Origin: Streptomyces bicolor
GTDB taxonomy: Bacteria > Actinomycetota > Actinomycetes > Streptomycetales > Streptomycetaceae
Direction of reading: 5' to 3'
Assembly: GCF_000719285.1 (NCBI RefSeq)
Contig: NZ_JOFS01000012.1
Span: 113,338-177,337 of the forward strand
Length of the DNA stretch: 64,000 bases
Both the position numbers and the translations under genes were made by a program. The number at the start of each line of letters is the position of its first letter. Position 1 is the stretch's first letter. The notes below the pieces were generated by a model that saw only the letters and a program-made list of their open reading frames with translations, did not search any database and was not told the DNA's origin. Of this stretch, positions 1-7,744 are shown one piece after another.

Positions 1-429
1 GGCGACCGCGTTGCGGACGCCCTCGGCGGGGTCGTCGACGTATTCCAGGACGCCGTGGCACAGCACGACGTCGTACCCGCCGCGCTCGACCACGTCGAAG
101 AGGCCGTGGGCGTCGCCCTGGACGCCGTGCACCCGGTCGGCGACATCGGCCTCGGCGGCGCGCCGCTCCAGGGCGAAGAGTGCGTTCGGACTGGGGTCGA
201 CGACGGTGACGCGGTGACCGAGGCGAGCGAGCGGCACGGCGAAGTTGCCGCTGCCGCCTCCGGTGTCGAGGACGTCCAGCGCCTGACGCCCCGTCGCCTT
301 GACCCGGCGGTCCAGGGCGTCCTGGAGGACCTCCCAGACCACGGCGGTACGAAGCGAGGCGCGGGGTCGAGAGGGGTCCGAGCGCAGCGACGCCGTTTGA
401 GGGTGGCTGTGGGAGACGGGCGGGCGCAT
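1..429 (-). CDS. SAM-dependent methyltransferase, N-terminal part (runs off the window)
   Basis: The reverse strand reads without a stop for 143 codons from an ATG at 429 to the window edge, so the C-terminus is missing. The SAM-binding glycine-rich loop (LDVLDTGGGSGNF, about residues 51-63), the acidic residue closing strand 2 (VTVVDPS, D78) and a motif-IV-like stretch (YDVVLCHGVLEYVDD) mark a class I methyltransferase of the Methyltransf_11/25 type. The LEYVDDP motif is common in small-molecule and tRNA-modification methyltransferases, so the substrate cannot be assigned. The gene may be read with the HEPN gene upstream on the same strand, but 380 bp separate them. Confidence 0.85.
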   Translation of the reverse strand, partial: MRPPVSHSHPQTASLRSDPSRPRASLRTAVVWEVLQDALDRRVKATGRQALDVLDTGGGSGNFAVPLARLGHRVTVVDPSPNALFALERRAAEADVADRVHGVQGDAHGLFDVVERGGYDVVLCHGVLEYVDDPAEGVRNAVA

Positions 430-809
430 CGGGTCCGACACGGCAGGTGACTCCTCGGCACGGCACCGCCACTTGCACGGCGGAGCGAACGACTGCCTCC
501 CCGGCGCCCGGGTCACGAGAGCAGGAAGGCTTCAGGCGCCCTCCACCCTATTGCCTACGGCGACCCACCCGGCCATCACGGTGCCACGCGACGCCACCTG
601 TCTGTCCCGGCGGACGGCAGGGGCGGTCGGCAGGGGGTGGTCTCCGGCGCCCCGGGAGCCCGCACCGCGGCCGCGGCGGCAGGGGCCTGGGCGGCGGCCT
701 CGGGCGCCACCGCTAACCCGCGGCGCAGAAGCCCGGCACCCCCGCCTACAGCCCTCTTCAGCCCCCGTCAGCCCTGTCAACCCGCCTCAGCTCGCGTCGG
801 CCCCGCGTA
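430..809. other. 380-bp gap without a convincing gene
   Basis: This lies between the methyltransferase start and the HEPN gene stop, both on the minus strand. Open frames cross it in several phases but lack the codon bias of their neighbours and match nothing I recognise. The 730-840 part is rich in CAGCCC-like pyrimidine runs. I see no clear terminator or promoter. Confidence 0.5.
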
Positions 810-1382
810 TCAGCCCGCGTCCGGCATCTCCTCCCGGTCATGCCGCGAACCGTCGGTCTCCCCCGCATCCGCGTCCGTTCGCGGCTGGGGCAGGACCGGC
901 TGGAGTACCAGCATCCGCTCGACGAGGCGCAGGAACATCGCCACGTCACGTATCAGGTCGTCGGCGTCCCGGCGGCTGGCCGCGCCCTGGATGCCCGCCT
1001 CGGCCCTGGCGCGGCGGCGGGCGCCGGAGGCGAACAGCGCGCTCCACTCGGCGAGTTCGGGCGCTATCTCGGGGAGCACTTCCCAGGCGCTCCTGATGCG
1101 GGCGCGGCGCCTGGGCGCGGTCTCCGGGCGTCCTCGCGCGGCGAGTACGGCGGCCGCGGTGCGCAGGGCGGCAAGGTGGGCCGTGGCGTAGCGCTCGTTC
1201 GGCGTTTCCAGAACGGCGGCCTCGTCCAGTCCGGCACGGGCCTGGGCGAGCAGGTCGAGGGCGGCGGGCGGGGCCGTGGCCCGGCGGAGCACGGGGTGCA
1301 CGTCGCTCGCCGGGCCGGTCAGTGAGGGGGCAGGGCCGGTGGCGCGGCGCCGACGGGCGGCGGCTGCGTGGTAGTTGGCCAT
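810..1382 (-). CDS. SAV_6107 family HEPN-domain protein
   Basis: A 190-residue all-alpha protein beginning MANYHAAAARRRR, with an Ala/Arg-rich helical body and an acidic C-terminal tail (TDADAGETDGSRHDREE). I recognise it as the SAV_6107 family, a Streptomyces-restricted HEPN-like protein with no established function. HEPN folds occur in RNases and in nucleotide-binding proteins, but I do not see the catalytic RxxxxH motif clearly, so an RNase role is not claimed. The start is the ATG at 1382 because AGGAGG lies 6 nt upstream; the frame stays open further upstream but without a ribosome binding site. Confidence 0.8.
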   Translation of the reverse strand: MANYHAAAARRRRATGPAPSLTGPASDVHPVLRRATAPPAALDLLAQARAGLDEAAVLETPNERYATAHLAALRTAAAVLAARGRPETAPRRRARIRSAWEVLPEIAPELAEWSALFASGARRRARAEAGIQGAASRRDADDLIRDVAMFLRLVERMLVLQPVLPQPRTDADAGETDGSRHDREEMPDAG

Positions 1383-1406
1383 GACGAACCTCCTGTCGTC
1401 TGTGTG

Positions 1407-1432
1407 ACGGCATGCCCGATACGGGATGCCGT
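1407..1432 (-). promoter_or_regulatory. Imperfect palindrome in the leader of the HEPN gene
   Basis: The arms ACGGCAT..CCCG and CGGG..ATGCCGT pair over 11 positions with one bulged base and a 3-nt centre. It sits 25 nt upstream of the ATG at 1382 on the minus strand. It could be a repressor operator or an mRNA hairpin; the sequence alone does not say which. Confidence 0.4.
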
Positions 1433-1482
1433 ATGTGCCCATCGTGAGGTATGGCACTGACAATCCGTTCTGACCTGCGCCT

Positions 1483-1534
1483 TTGCTTCGATCGAGAGTT
1501 CGGGCTAACTTTTGCACTGACCAGTCAGTTCAAA
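1483..1534 (+). promoter_or_regulatory. Promoter plus TetR-type operator of the ATP-binding protein/YhgE/TetR operon
   Basis: A -35-like TTGCTT (1483-1488) and a -10-like TAACTT (1506-1511) are 17 bp apart. Immediately downstream, 1511-1534 forms a 24-bp hyphenated palindrome: TTTG, ACTGAC, GTCAGT and CAAA pair, giving 20 of 24 symmetric positions. The operator covers the expected transcription start, so a bound repressor would block initiation. The TetR encoded as the third gene of the operon (4497-5126) is the obvious candidate ligand-responsive repressor. Confidence 0.65.
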
Positions 1535-1550
1535 AAATGAGGGGGCAGGG

Positions 1551-2417
1551 ATGGGGGGAACCGTGACCGGTGCCGGCGTCACGGCCCGGGGCCTCGGCCT
1601 CGAAGGACCCCGCGGATGGGCGTTCCGTGGAGTCTCCTTCGAGGCCGGGCCCGGCTCGCTGATCACGATCGAAGGTCCGTCCGGCAGCGGCCGTACATGC
1701 CTGCTGCTCGCGCTCACCGGGCGCATGAAGGCCACCGAGGGAACCGCCGACGTGGCCGGGACCGTGCTGCCCAAGCGCATGGCGGCGGTACGGCGTGTCA
1801 GCGCCGTGGCCCATGTCCCGGGCGTGACCGACCTGGAACCGGCCCTGACCGTCGCCGAGCACCTCCACGAACGGGCGCTGCTGCAGCGGCGGTTCGGCGA
1901 CTCGTTGCGCGGGCTGCTGCGGCCTCGCGCCGAGCGAAGGAGCGAGGAGCGTCTGCGGATCGACGCCGCGCTCGTGGCCGCGGGCCTCGAGCCGGCCTCC
2001 CTGCCCAAGGGCGCCCGTACGGCCGTACGCGATCTGGAGCGTATGGAGGCGCTGCGGCTGTCCATCGCGCTGGCCCTGATCGGGCGGCCCCGTCTGCTCG
2101 GCGTCGACGACACCGACCTCAAGCTCTCGGACGCCGAACGGGCCGAGGTCTGGGCGCTGTTGAGGTCGATCACCGAGGCCGGGACCACGGTCGTGGCGGT
2201 GTGCAGCGAGTCCCCCGACGGCACGCTCAAGGTGTCCACGCAGGCGACCGGGCCCCAGGAGACCGACGAGGCACCCACGTCCGAGCGAACCGACCAGCCG
2301 TCCGCCTCCCAGGAATCTCAGGAAACCCAGAAACCCACATCCCAGGAAACCCAGGCGTCCCAGGAAACCGACGGAAAGGAGGCCGCCGATGCGCTCGCCG
2401 AGGCTGGCCGCGCTTGA
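1551..2417 (+). CDS. Degenerate ABC-type ATP-binding protein of a YhgE/Pip operon
   Basis: A 288-residue protein whose first 220 residues follow an ABC nucleotide-binding domain. All key motifs are altered. Walker A reads GPSGSGRT (residues 42-49) with Arg in place of the invariant Lys. The LSGGQ signature is unrecognisable (VRDLERMEALRLSIA). Walker B ends GVDDTD with Asp where the catalytic Glu is expected (about 183-189), and the H-loop His is absent (VVAVCSES). The C-terminal 60 residues are low-complexity Ser/Gln/Glu/Thr. The stop overlaps the next gene by 29 bp, so the two are probably translationally coupled. It may bind nucleotide without efficient hydrolysis, or serve as a structural partner. 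GTG at 1563 is an alternative start. Confidence 0.8.
   Translation: MGGTVTGAGVTARGLGLEGPRGWAFRGVSFEAGPGSLITIEGPSGSGRTCLLLALTGRMKATEGTADVAGTVLPKRMAAVRRVSAVAHVPGVTDLEPALTVAEHLHERALLQRRFGDSLRGLLRPRAERRSEERLRIDAALVAAGLEPASLPKGARTAVRDLERMEALRLSIALALIGRPRLLGVDDTDLKLSDAERAEVWALLRSITEAGTTVVAVCSESPDGTLKVSTQATGPQETDEAPTSERTDQPSASQESQETQKPTSQETQASQETDGKEAADALAEAGRA
2308..2369 (+). repeat. Short tandem CCCAGGAAAC-like repeats inside the ATP-binding protein gene
   Basis: About six partly degenerate copies of CCCAGGAAAC/CTCAGGAAAC occur in tandem and encode Ser-Gln-Glu-Thr-rich units of the C-terminal tail. The adenine-rich units stand out in this GC-rich gene and suggest expansion by slippage. Confidence 0.7.
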
Positions 2418-4473
2418 GCTCCGGCGCTTCGGGCGGGGGAAGCTGCCGCGTGCCGCCCTGGTCGCGCTGCTGGTGCTGCCCCTGCTGTACGGCGCCCTGT
2501 ACCTGTGGTCGTTCTGGGACCCGTACGGACGTCTCGACCGCATCCCCGTGGCCCTCGTGAACGACGACAAGGGGGCGGCCGTCGAGGGGAAGAAGCTCAC
2601 GGCCGGCGACGACATCACCGAAGGTCTGCGCGAGAGCGACGTCTTCGACTGGCACGAGGTGAGTGCCGCCGAGGCCGAGAAGGGTGTCGAGAACGGCACC
2701 TACTACCTGTCGCTGACCATGCCGGCCGACTTCAGTGAGCGGATCGCGTCCAGCGCGGGCGACTCGCCGGAGACGGGCGCCCTTCAGGTCCGTACGAACG
2801 ACGCGAACAACTACATCGTCGGGCAGATCTCGCGAACGGTCTTCAGCGAGGTGCGCGAGGCGGCGTCCACCAAGGCGTCGCGGTCGTTCCTGGACCGGAT
2901 CTTCGTGTCGTTCTCCGACATCCACGGCGCGACGGTGCAGGCCGCCAACGGCGCCGACCAGCTCGAAGGCGGCATCGACAAGGCGGAGAAGGGCTCCAAG
3001 GACCTCGCGGACGGGCTGAAGGACGCCAAGGAGGGCAGCGGCGAGCTGACCACGGGTCTGCAGCGGCTCGACAAGGGCGCGGGCGAACTGGCGGACGGCT
3101 CCAGGCGGGTCGCGGAGGGCACCCAGACGCTGGCCGACAGGGTCAACGGCATCGACCAGAAGATCGGCCCGTTCCTGGCGGACAACGAGGAGACCATCGC
3201 GGACACCGCCCGCCTGGTCGCCGACTCGTCGGGAGCGATCCGGAACAACCTCGACGACCTCGTGGAGCGGGCTCCGGCCGCCGCCAGGGGCGCGCACACG
3301 GCTGCCGACGCGCTGGCCGTCATCTACGGCGCGCGCTGCGAGGACGCCGTGGTTCCCGACCCGGCCTGCTCCGATCTGAAGAAGGCGAAGCAGTCGGCGG
3401 CGGACGTGGCGACCATCGCCGACGACCTCAACCGGCTGATCGCCGACCACGACGGCGACCTGAAGCAGCTCGACAAGAACCTCGCCACCCTCCAGAAGCA
3501 GGCCCAGGGGCTGGCCGAGCGCGCACCGCGCCTCTCCGAGGACCTCGACGACGCGGTCAGCAGGATCAACCAGCTGAACGAAGGCGCCGCCAAGGTCGCC
3601 GAGGGAGCCGTCAAGCTGCACTCGGGGATCGGCTCGGCCCAGAGCGGTGCGGTCGAACTGGATTCCGGGGTGGGCCGGTTGAAGACGGGTGCGTACGACC
3701 TCAACGGCGGCATGTACAAGCTCGTCGACGGTTCCGGGAAGCTCTCGGACGGACTGCACGACGGTGCGAAGCAGATCCCCGACTACGACAAGAACGACCG
3801 CGACCAGCGCACCGAGGTCATGGCCGACCCGGTCCAGCTCGCCTCCCGGGACCTGCACAAGGCGCCCAACTACGGCACCGGGTTCGCGCCGTACTTCATC
3901 CCACTCTCCCTGTGGGTGGGCGCGATGGTGGCGTACATGCTGATCTCGCCGATGAACCGGCGCGCGCTCGCCGCGGGCGCCTCGGCGTGGCGGATCGCGC
4001 TGGCCGGCTGGCTGCCCGTGGTGGCGATCGGGGTGCTGCAGACGGTGGCCCTGATGTCGGTGCTGCACTGGGCGATCGGGCTGGAGATGGCGCGGGCGGC
4101 CGGGACGGTGGGCTTCCTGTTCCTGGTGACGGCGTGCTTCGCGGCGATCGTGCAGTGGCTGAACGCGCGCTTCGGGGCGGCGGGCCGGATCCTCGTCCTG
4201 GCCCTGCTCATGCTGCAGTTGACGTCGGCGGGCGGCACCTACCCCGTGCAGACCAGCCCGGGCTTCTTCAACGCGCTCCATCCCTTCCTGCCGATGAGCT
4301 ACGTCGTGGAGGCGCTCAGGAGGCTCATCTCGGGCGGCGGTCTGGAACCGGTGTGGCACGCGTGCGTGGTGCTCGTCGCCTTCACCGCGGGCGCGCTCGC
4401 GCTGACCGCGCTGTCGGCCCGTCGCCGCCAGGTGTGGACGCTCGACCGGCTGCACCCGGAGCTGAGCCTGTGA
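2389..4473 (+). CDS. YhgE/Pip-family membrane protein (ABC-2-like exporter subunit)
   Basis: A 694-residue protein with the layout of the YhgE/Pip family. One N-terminal membrane segment (about 20-42) is followed by a large extracytoplasmic region, then about five membrane segments between 503 and 682. The outer region (about 185-480) is a long coiled coil with repeated Gly-centred units such as GIDKAEKGSKDLADGL and GLQRLDKGAGELADG. The family resembles the membrane half of ABC-2 exporters and includes phage-receptor proteins of Gram-positive bacteria. A strong site (GGAAAGGAGG, 2373-2382) precedes the ATG. The preceding ATP-binding gene overlaps it and a TetR gene follows, so a regulated export system is inferred; the substrate is unknown. 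Confidence 0.85.
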   Translation: MRSPRLAALELRRFGRGKLPRAALVALLVLPLLYGALYLWSFWDPYGRLDRIPVALVNDDKGAAVEGKKLTAGDDITEGLRESDVFDWHEVSAAEAEKGVENGTYYLSLTMPADFSERIASSAGDSPETGALQVRTNDANNYIVGQISRTVFSEVREAASTKASRSFLDRIFVSFSDIHGATVQAANGADQLEGGIDKAEKGSKDLADGLKDAKEGSGELTTGLQRLDKGAGELADGSRRVAEGTQTLADRVNGIDQKIGPFLADNEETIADTARLVADSSGAIRNNLDDLVERAPAAARGAHTAADALAVIYGARCEDAVVPDPACSDLKKAKQSAADVATIADDLNRLIADHDGDLKQLDKNLATLQKQAQGLAERAPRLSEDLDDAVSRINQLNEGAAKVAEGAVKLHSGIGSAQSGAVELDSGVGRLKTGAYDLNGGMYKLVDGSGKLSDGLHDGAKQIPDYDKNDRDQRTEVMADPVQLASRDLHKAPNYGTGFAPYFIPLSLWVGAMVAYMLISPMNRRALAAGASAWRIALAGWLPVVAIGVLQTVALMSVLHWAIGLEMARAAGTVGFLFLVTACFAAIVQWLNARFGAAGRILVLALLMLQLTSAGGTYPVQTSPGFFNALHPFLPMSYVVEALRRLISGGGLEPVWHACVVLVAFTAGALALTALSARRRQVWTLDRLHPELSL

Positions 4474-4496
4474 CCGCGCGCGGGACAATCGGTGCC

Positions 4497-5126
4497 ATGG
4501 AAAGCAGCAGCGCCCCGTCGGGCGGCAGCACGCGCCGCGAGGCCACCCGGCAGAAGCTCTACGAGGCAGCCGTCACACTCATCGCCGAACAGGGCTTCTC
4601 CGCCACGACGGTGGACGAGATCGCCGAACGGGCCGGGGTGGCGAAGGGCACGGTCTACTACAACTTCGCGAGCAAGTCCGTCCTCTTCGAGGAACTGCTG
4701 CGGCACGGAGTCGGGCTCCTCACCGCCTCCCTGCGGGAGGCGGCCGAGCAGACCGCCCGGGACGGCGGCAGCAAGGTGGACGCCCTGGACGCGATGATCC
4801 GCGCGGGGCTGGTCTTCATCGACCGCTACCCGTCCTTCACCCAGCTGTACGTCGCCGAGCTGTGGCGTACGAACCGGGCCTGGCAGTCGACGCTGATGGT
4901 GGTCCGGCAGCAGGCCGTGGCGGTCGTCGAGGGTGTGCTGCGCGAGGGCGTGGACAAGGGCGAGTTCAGCGAGGAGATCGACGTCCCGCTGACCGCCGCG
5001 GCGCTGGTCGGCATGGTCCTGGTGGCCGCTCTGGACTGGAAGTCCTTCCAACCGGAGCGCTCCCTGGACGATGTGCACGCGGCGCTGTCCCGGCTGCTGC
5101 AGGGCCGGGTGAGCGGGCGGGGCTGA
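4497..5126 (+). CDS. TetR-family transcriptional regulator, third gene of the YhgE operon
   Basis: 209 residues. The N-terminal TetR helix-turn-helix is clear (TTVDEIAERAGVAKGTVYYN, about residues 37-56, followed by FASKSVLFEELL). The variable C-terminal ligand domain ends LSRLLQGRVSGRG. The gene begins 23 bp after the exporter stop; the ATG at 4497 has no good ribosome binding site, so translation may depend on coupling. The palindrome at 1511-1534 over the operon promoter makes autorepression of the whole operon the simplest model. The inducer is unknown. Confidence 0.9.
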   Translation: MESSSAPSGGSTRREATRQKLYEAAVTLIAEQGFSATTVDEIAERAGVAKGTVYYNFASKSVLFEELLRHGVGLLTASLREAAEQTARDGGSKVDALDAMIRAGLVFIDRYPSFTQLYVAELWRTNRAWQSTLMVVRQQAVAVVEGVLREGVDKGEFSEEIDVPLTAAALVGMVLVAALDWKSFQPERSLDDVHAALSRLLQGRVSGRG

Positions 5127-5148
5127 GGCGGCCGGCGCGCACATGCGA

Positions 5149-5204
5149 AAGCGCCGGTCCAGGGTGGCCGCGTCCCCCGCGGGCCACTCTCGAACCGGCG
5201 CCTT
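5149..5204 (+). terminator. Long imperfect hairpin after the tetR gene
   Basis: AAGCGCCGGT...GGTGGCC..GCG pairs with CGC..GGGCCAC...ACCGGCGCCTT around a C-rich loop, with a few bulges. It lies 22 nt after the tetR stop and is followed by the CT-rich tract, so it is probably the operon terminator. Confidence 0.65.
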
Positions 5205-5212
5205 CTCCTGCT

Positions 5213-5295
5213 CCCCCGTTTCCCTTCCCCCGTACTCCCCCGTTTCCCCCGTGTCCCCCGTCGGACCCCCGTTCGGTCGTTCCCCCGGGTCCCCC
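5213..5295. repeat. Eight runs of five C within 83 bp (G-quadruplex potential on the minus strand)
   Basis: CCCCC runs start at 5213, 5227, 5237, 5246, 5255, 5266, 5282 and 5291, mostly as variants of CCCCCGTNT. The complementary strand therefore carries eight G5 runs, the first five separated by loops of 4-9 nt, an excellent G-quadruplex pattern. This fills much of the 404-bp gap (5127-5530) between tetR and the DUF4126 gene, which has no gene of its own. Confidence 0.7.
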
Positions 5296-5459
5296 GGTCT
5301 CGCTCCCGCCGACGCCTGGCCGGCGGAAGGAGCGGATCCGGGGCCGCTCCGTTCCGGCGCCCCGTGTCGCCGGTGCCGGAGCCGATCCCCTTCTCCGTGC
5401 CTCCACTCTCTCGTTCACGCAGGCCGGGCCCCATCCGCGCGCGTACTCATCTCACCGAC

Positions 5460-5475
5460 TAGGTACGCCTACTCA
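5460..5475 (+). promoter_or_regulatory. Candidate MacR-type box upstream of the DUF4126 gene
   Basis: TAGGTAC-GC-CTACTCA matches 11 of the 14 defined positions of the MacR consensus as I recall it (TGAGTACnnGTACTCA, from S. coelicolor work). It ends 55 bp before the GTG at 5531. The macRS genes are in this window at 25.3-27.3 kb. This is inference from a remembered consensus. Confidence 0.35.
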
Positions 5476-5530
5476 GACCTGCGCACTCACCCCCAGGGCC
5501 CTCCGTTGCCGACTGGTTACGATCGCGTCC

Positions 5531-6145
5531 GTGTCGATACTCCCTTTGGTCTTCACGAGCGGCTGGGCCAGCGGCGTCAACGCGTACGCCGTGGTGCTGC
5601 TGCTCGGCGTCTTCGGCGCCACGGGCATGAGCGACGACGTGCCCGAGGCGCTGCAACGGCCCGATGTCCTGATAGCCGCCGGCGTGCTGTTCCTCTGCGA
5701 GGCCGTCGCCGACAAGATCCCGTACGTGGACTCGGCCTGGGACGCGGTGCACACCGTGATCCGGCCGATCGCGGGCGCGGTCGTCGCGGCGCTGCTCGCC
5801 GGGCAGAGCGGCTCGTTGCCGGAGCTGGCGGCGGGCGCGGTCGGCGGCTCCACGGCGCTGGTGAGCCACCTGGTCAAGGCCGGGACGCGGATGGCGGTCA
5901 ACACCTCCCCCGAGCCGTTCAGCAACATCGTGGTGAGCCTCGCCGAGGACCTCGGGGTCGCCGCGATCATCACCTTCGCGATCTTCCACCCGGTGGCGGC
6001 GTCCGTCGTCGCGGGCGGCCTGTTGCTCGCCGGGCTGTTCCTGCTTCTCTTCCTCGCCTCGCGGATCCGTCGCTTCCTGCGGCGCAGGGACCGGCGACGC
6101 GAGGAGAAACGACTCGCACAGCCGGTGGGGCGGCGGCCGGGCTGA
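5531..6145 (+). CDS. DUF4126 family integral membrane protein
   Basis: 204 residues, nearly all hydrophobic, with about five to six membrane segments (LPLVFTSGWASGVNAYAVVLLLGV at the start; VAASVVAGGLLLAGLFLLLFLA near the end) and a basic cytoplasmic tail (RRFLRRRDRRREEKR). It belongs to the DUF4126 family; function is unknown. The start is taken as the GTG at 5531 because a -10-like TACGAT (5518-5523) ends 7 nt upstream, suggesting a leaderless transcript, and no Shine-Dalgarno is present. Upstream in-frame sequence lacks membrane-protein character. Confidence 0.8.
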   Translation: MSILPLVFTSGWASGVNAYAVVLLLGVFGATGMSDDVPEALQRPDVLIAAGVLFLCEAVADKIPYVDSAWDAVHTVIRPIAGAVVAALLAGQSGSLPELAAGAVGGSTALVSHLVKAGTRMAVNTSPEPFSNIVVSLAEDLGVAAIITFAIFHPVAASVVAGGLLLAGLFLLLFLASRIRRFLRRRDRRREEKRLAQPVGRRPG

Positions 6146-6200
6146 GCTCCCGCCCCAGCCCCGCGGGCCGTTGTCAGTGGCGGCCGATAAAGTCCCTGAC

Positions 6201-7703
6201 ATGGCAAGGATTGTGGTGATCGGCGCCGGGATGGGCGCGATGGCGGCCGCTGCCCGGCTGGCCGTCGCGGGCCACCGGGTGGCGGTGTACGAGCGCACGG
6301 AGACGTACGGCGGAGCCGTGCGCCGCTTCGAGCGCGACGGCTTCGGCTTCGACACGGGTCCGGGGCTGCTCCCGCTTCCCGCCGTGTACCGCGATCTGTT
6401 CATCAAGACCGGCAAGGAGCCGCTGGAGGCGTGCGTCGAGCTGGTGCAGGTCGACCCGTCCGCGCGGCATGTCTTCGCGGACGGCACCGAGGTGTCCCTG
6501 CCGAACGCCTCGCGCGCGGGTGTGGTGGCCGCCCTGGACGAGGCACTCGGCGCCGGGACCGGCGACCGCTGGGGCGACTTCCTGGTCCGCGCCCGCGAGG
6601 CCTGGGACCGGACGCGCAGGCCGCTGCTGGAGGAGCCCCTGTGGCCGAACTGGCAGGTGCTGGCCGAGCGCGAGCCCTATCCTGCGGTCCCCCACAAGCG
6701 ACTCCTGCGTACCCGCCGGGCGACCACGCTCGCCGAGGTCGGCGCCTGGGAGCTGCGCGATCCCCGGCTCATCGCCCTGCTGGAGAGCCACGCGCTCGCT
6801 TACGGCCTGGATCCGCGCGTCACCCCGGCGAGCGCGGCGGTGCTGCCCTACCTGGAGCACGCCTTCGGAACCTGGTATGTGCGGGGCGGCATACGGGAGT
6901 TGGCGCGGGCCGTGTATGAGCGGTGCGTGGCCCGGAAGGTCGATTTCCACTTCGGTGCGGAGGTCACCGGTGTCGTGGAGAAGGACGGCCGGGTGGCGGG
7001 CGTGGAGCTGGCCGACGGGACGGTCGCGGAGGCCGACTTCGTGGTCTCCGGGGTGGCCCCCGGCGTGCTGGACCGCCTCGTCCGGGGCACTGTGGTGCGC
7101 GGCGGGGGCGAGGTCGAGCCCCAGCGCGGGGCGGCGAGCCGTCTGACGGTGCTGCTGGCGCTGCGCGGCGGCCGACCGGAGGGCACCGCGCACCGAACGG
7201 TGGTGCACGCGGAGGACCGCGAGAGCGAGCTGGACGCCCTGTTCGGCGCCGGCATGGCCATACGAGCCACGGTCACGGTCCTGCGGCCCGACGACCCGGC
7301 GCTGGTTCCGGACGCCGGCCATGAGGCGATCACCCTCACGTCGACGGTGCGGGCACGGCCCGACCGGGAGCGGGCGGAGATCTACGATGAGCAAGCCGCG
7401 CACCTCATGGCGGTCGCCGAGCGTGCCGTGCCCGATCTGCGCGACCGGCTTCTCTGGCACGAGGTGCTCACCCCGGCGGACATCGCGGAGGTGACCGGTG
7501 TGGAAGGCGGAGCGGTTCCGGCACCGGCACTGGCTGCCGCCGCCGGGCGTCTCCTGCACCCGTCCAACAGCACCGCCATGTCGGGCCTGTTCACGGCCGG
7601 CGGCTGGTCCCACCCCGGCGGCGGGCTCCCCCACGCCGGAATGTCGGGCGCGCTGGTGGCCGGGCTGATCGTGGAGGGGCCGGAGTTCCGGGGCTCACAG
7701 TGA
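6201..7703 (+). CDS. FAD-dependent oxidoreductase, phytoene-desaturase family
   Basis: 500 residues. A dinucleotide-binding motif opens the protein (VVIGAGMGAMAAAARLAVAG, then VYERTE, residues 4-33). The C-terminal flavin loop includes GLFTAGGWSHPGGGLPHAGMSG, as in carotenoid desaturases/isomerases (CrtI, CrtN, COG1233). No carotenoid genes are nearby, so the substrate is unknown. The ATG at 6201 is chosen because it begins just before the nucleotide-binding fold; no strong ribosome binding site is seen. The gene converges on the Gln/Tyr-rich membrane protein gene. Confidence 0.85.
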   Translation: MARIVVIGAGMGAMAAAARLAVAGHRVAVYERTETYGGAVRRFERDGFGFDTGPGLLPLPAVYRDLFIKTGKEPLEACVELVQVDPSARHVFADGTEVSLPNASRAGVVAALDEALGAGTGDRWGDFLVRAREAWDRTRRPLLEEPLWPNWQVLAEREPYPAVPHKRLLRTRRATTLAEVGAWELRDPRLIALLESHALAYGLDPRVTPASAAVLPYLEHAFGTWYVRGGIRELARAVYERCVARKVDFHFGAEVTGVVEKDGRVAGVELADGTVAEADFVVSGVAPGVLDRLVRGTVVRGGGEVEPQRGAASRLTVLLALRGGRPEGTAHRTVVHAEDRESELDALFGAGMAIRATVTVLRPDDPALVPDAGHEAITLTSTVRARPDRERAEIYDEQAAHLMAVAERAVPDLRDRLLWHEVLTPADIAEVTGVEGGAVPAPALAAAAGRLLHPSNSTAMSGLFTAGGWSHPGGGLPHAGMSGALVAGLIVEGPEFRGSQ

Positions 7704-7744
7704 AGCCCGCGTAGGGCGCCGCGGGACAGGCGCTGGGCGGGCTG

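Noticed and set aside
473..1096. Open frames of 60-200 codons across 430-1100
   Set aside because: Arg/Pro/Ala-rich shadow frames of GC-rich DNA; the HEPN gene on the minus strand explains most of it.
6183..6190. GCCGATAA just before the flavoprotein ATG, identical to a WhiG-type -10
   Set aside because: No TAAA -35 element lies 15-16 bp upstream, so a WhiG promoter is not supported.
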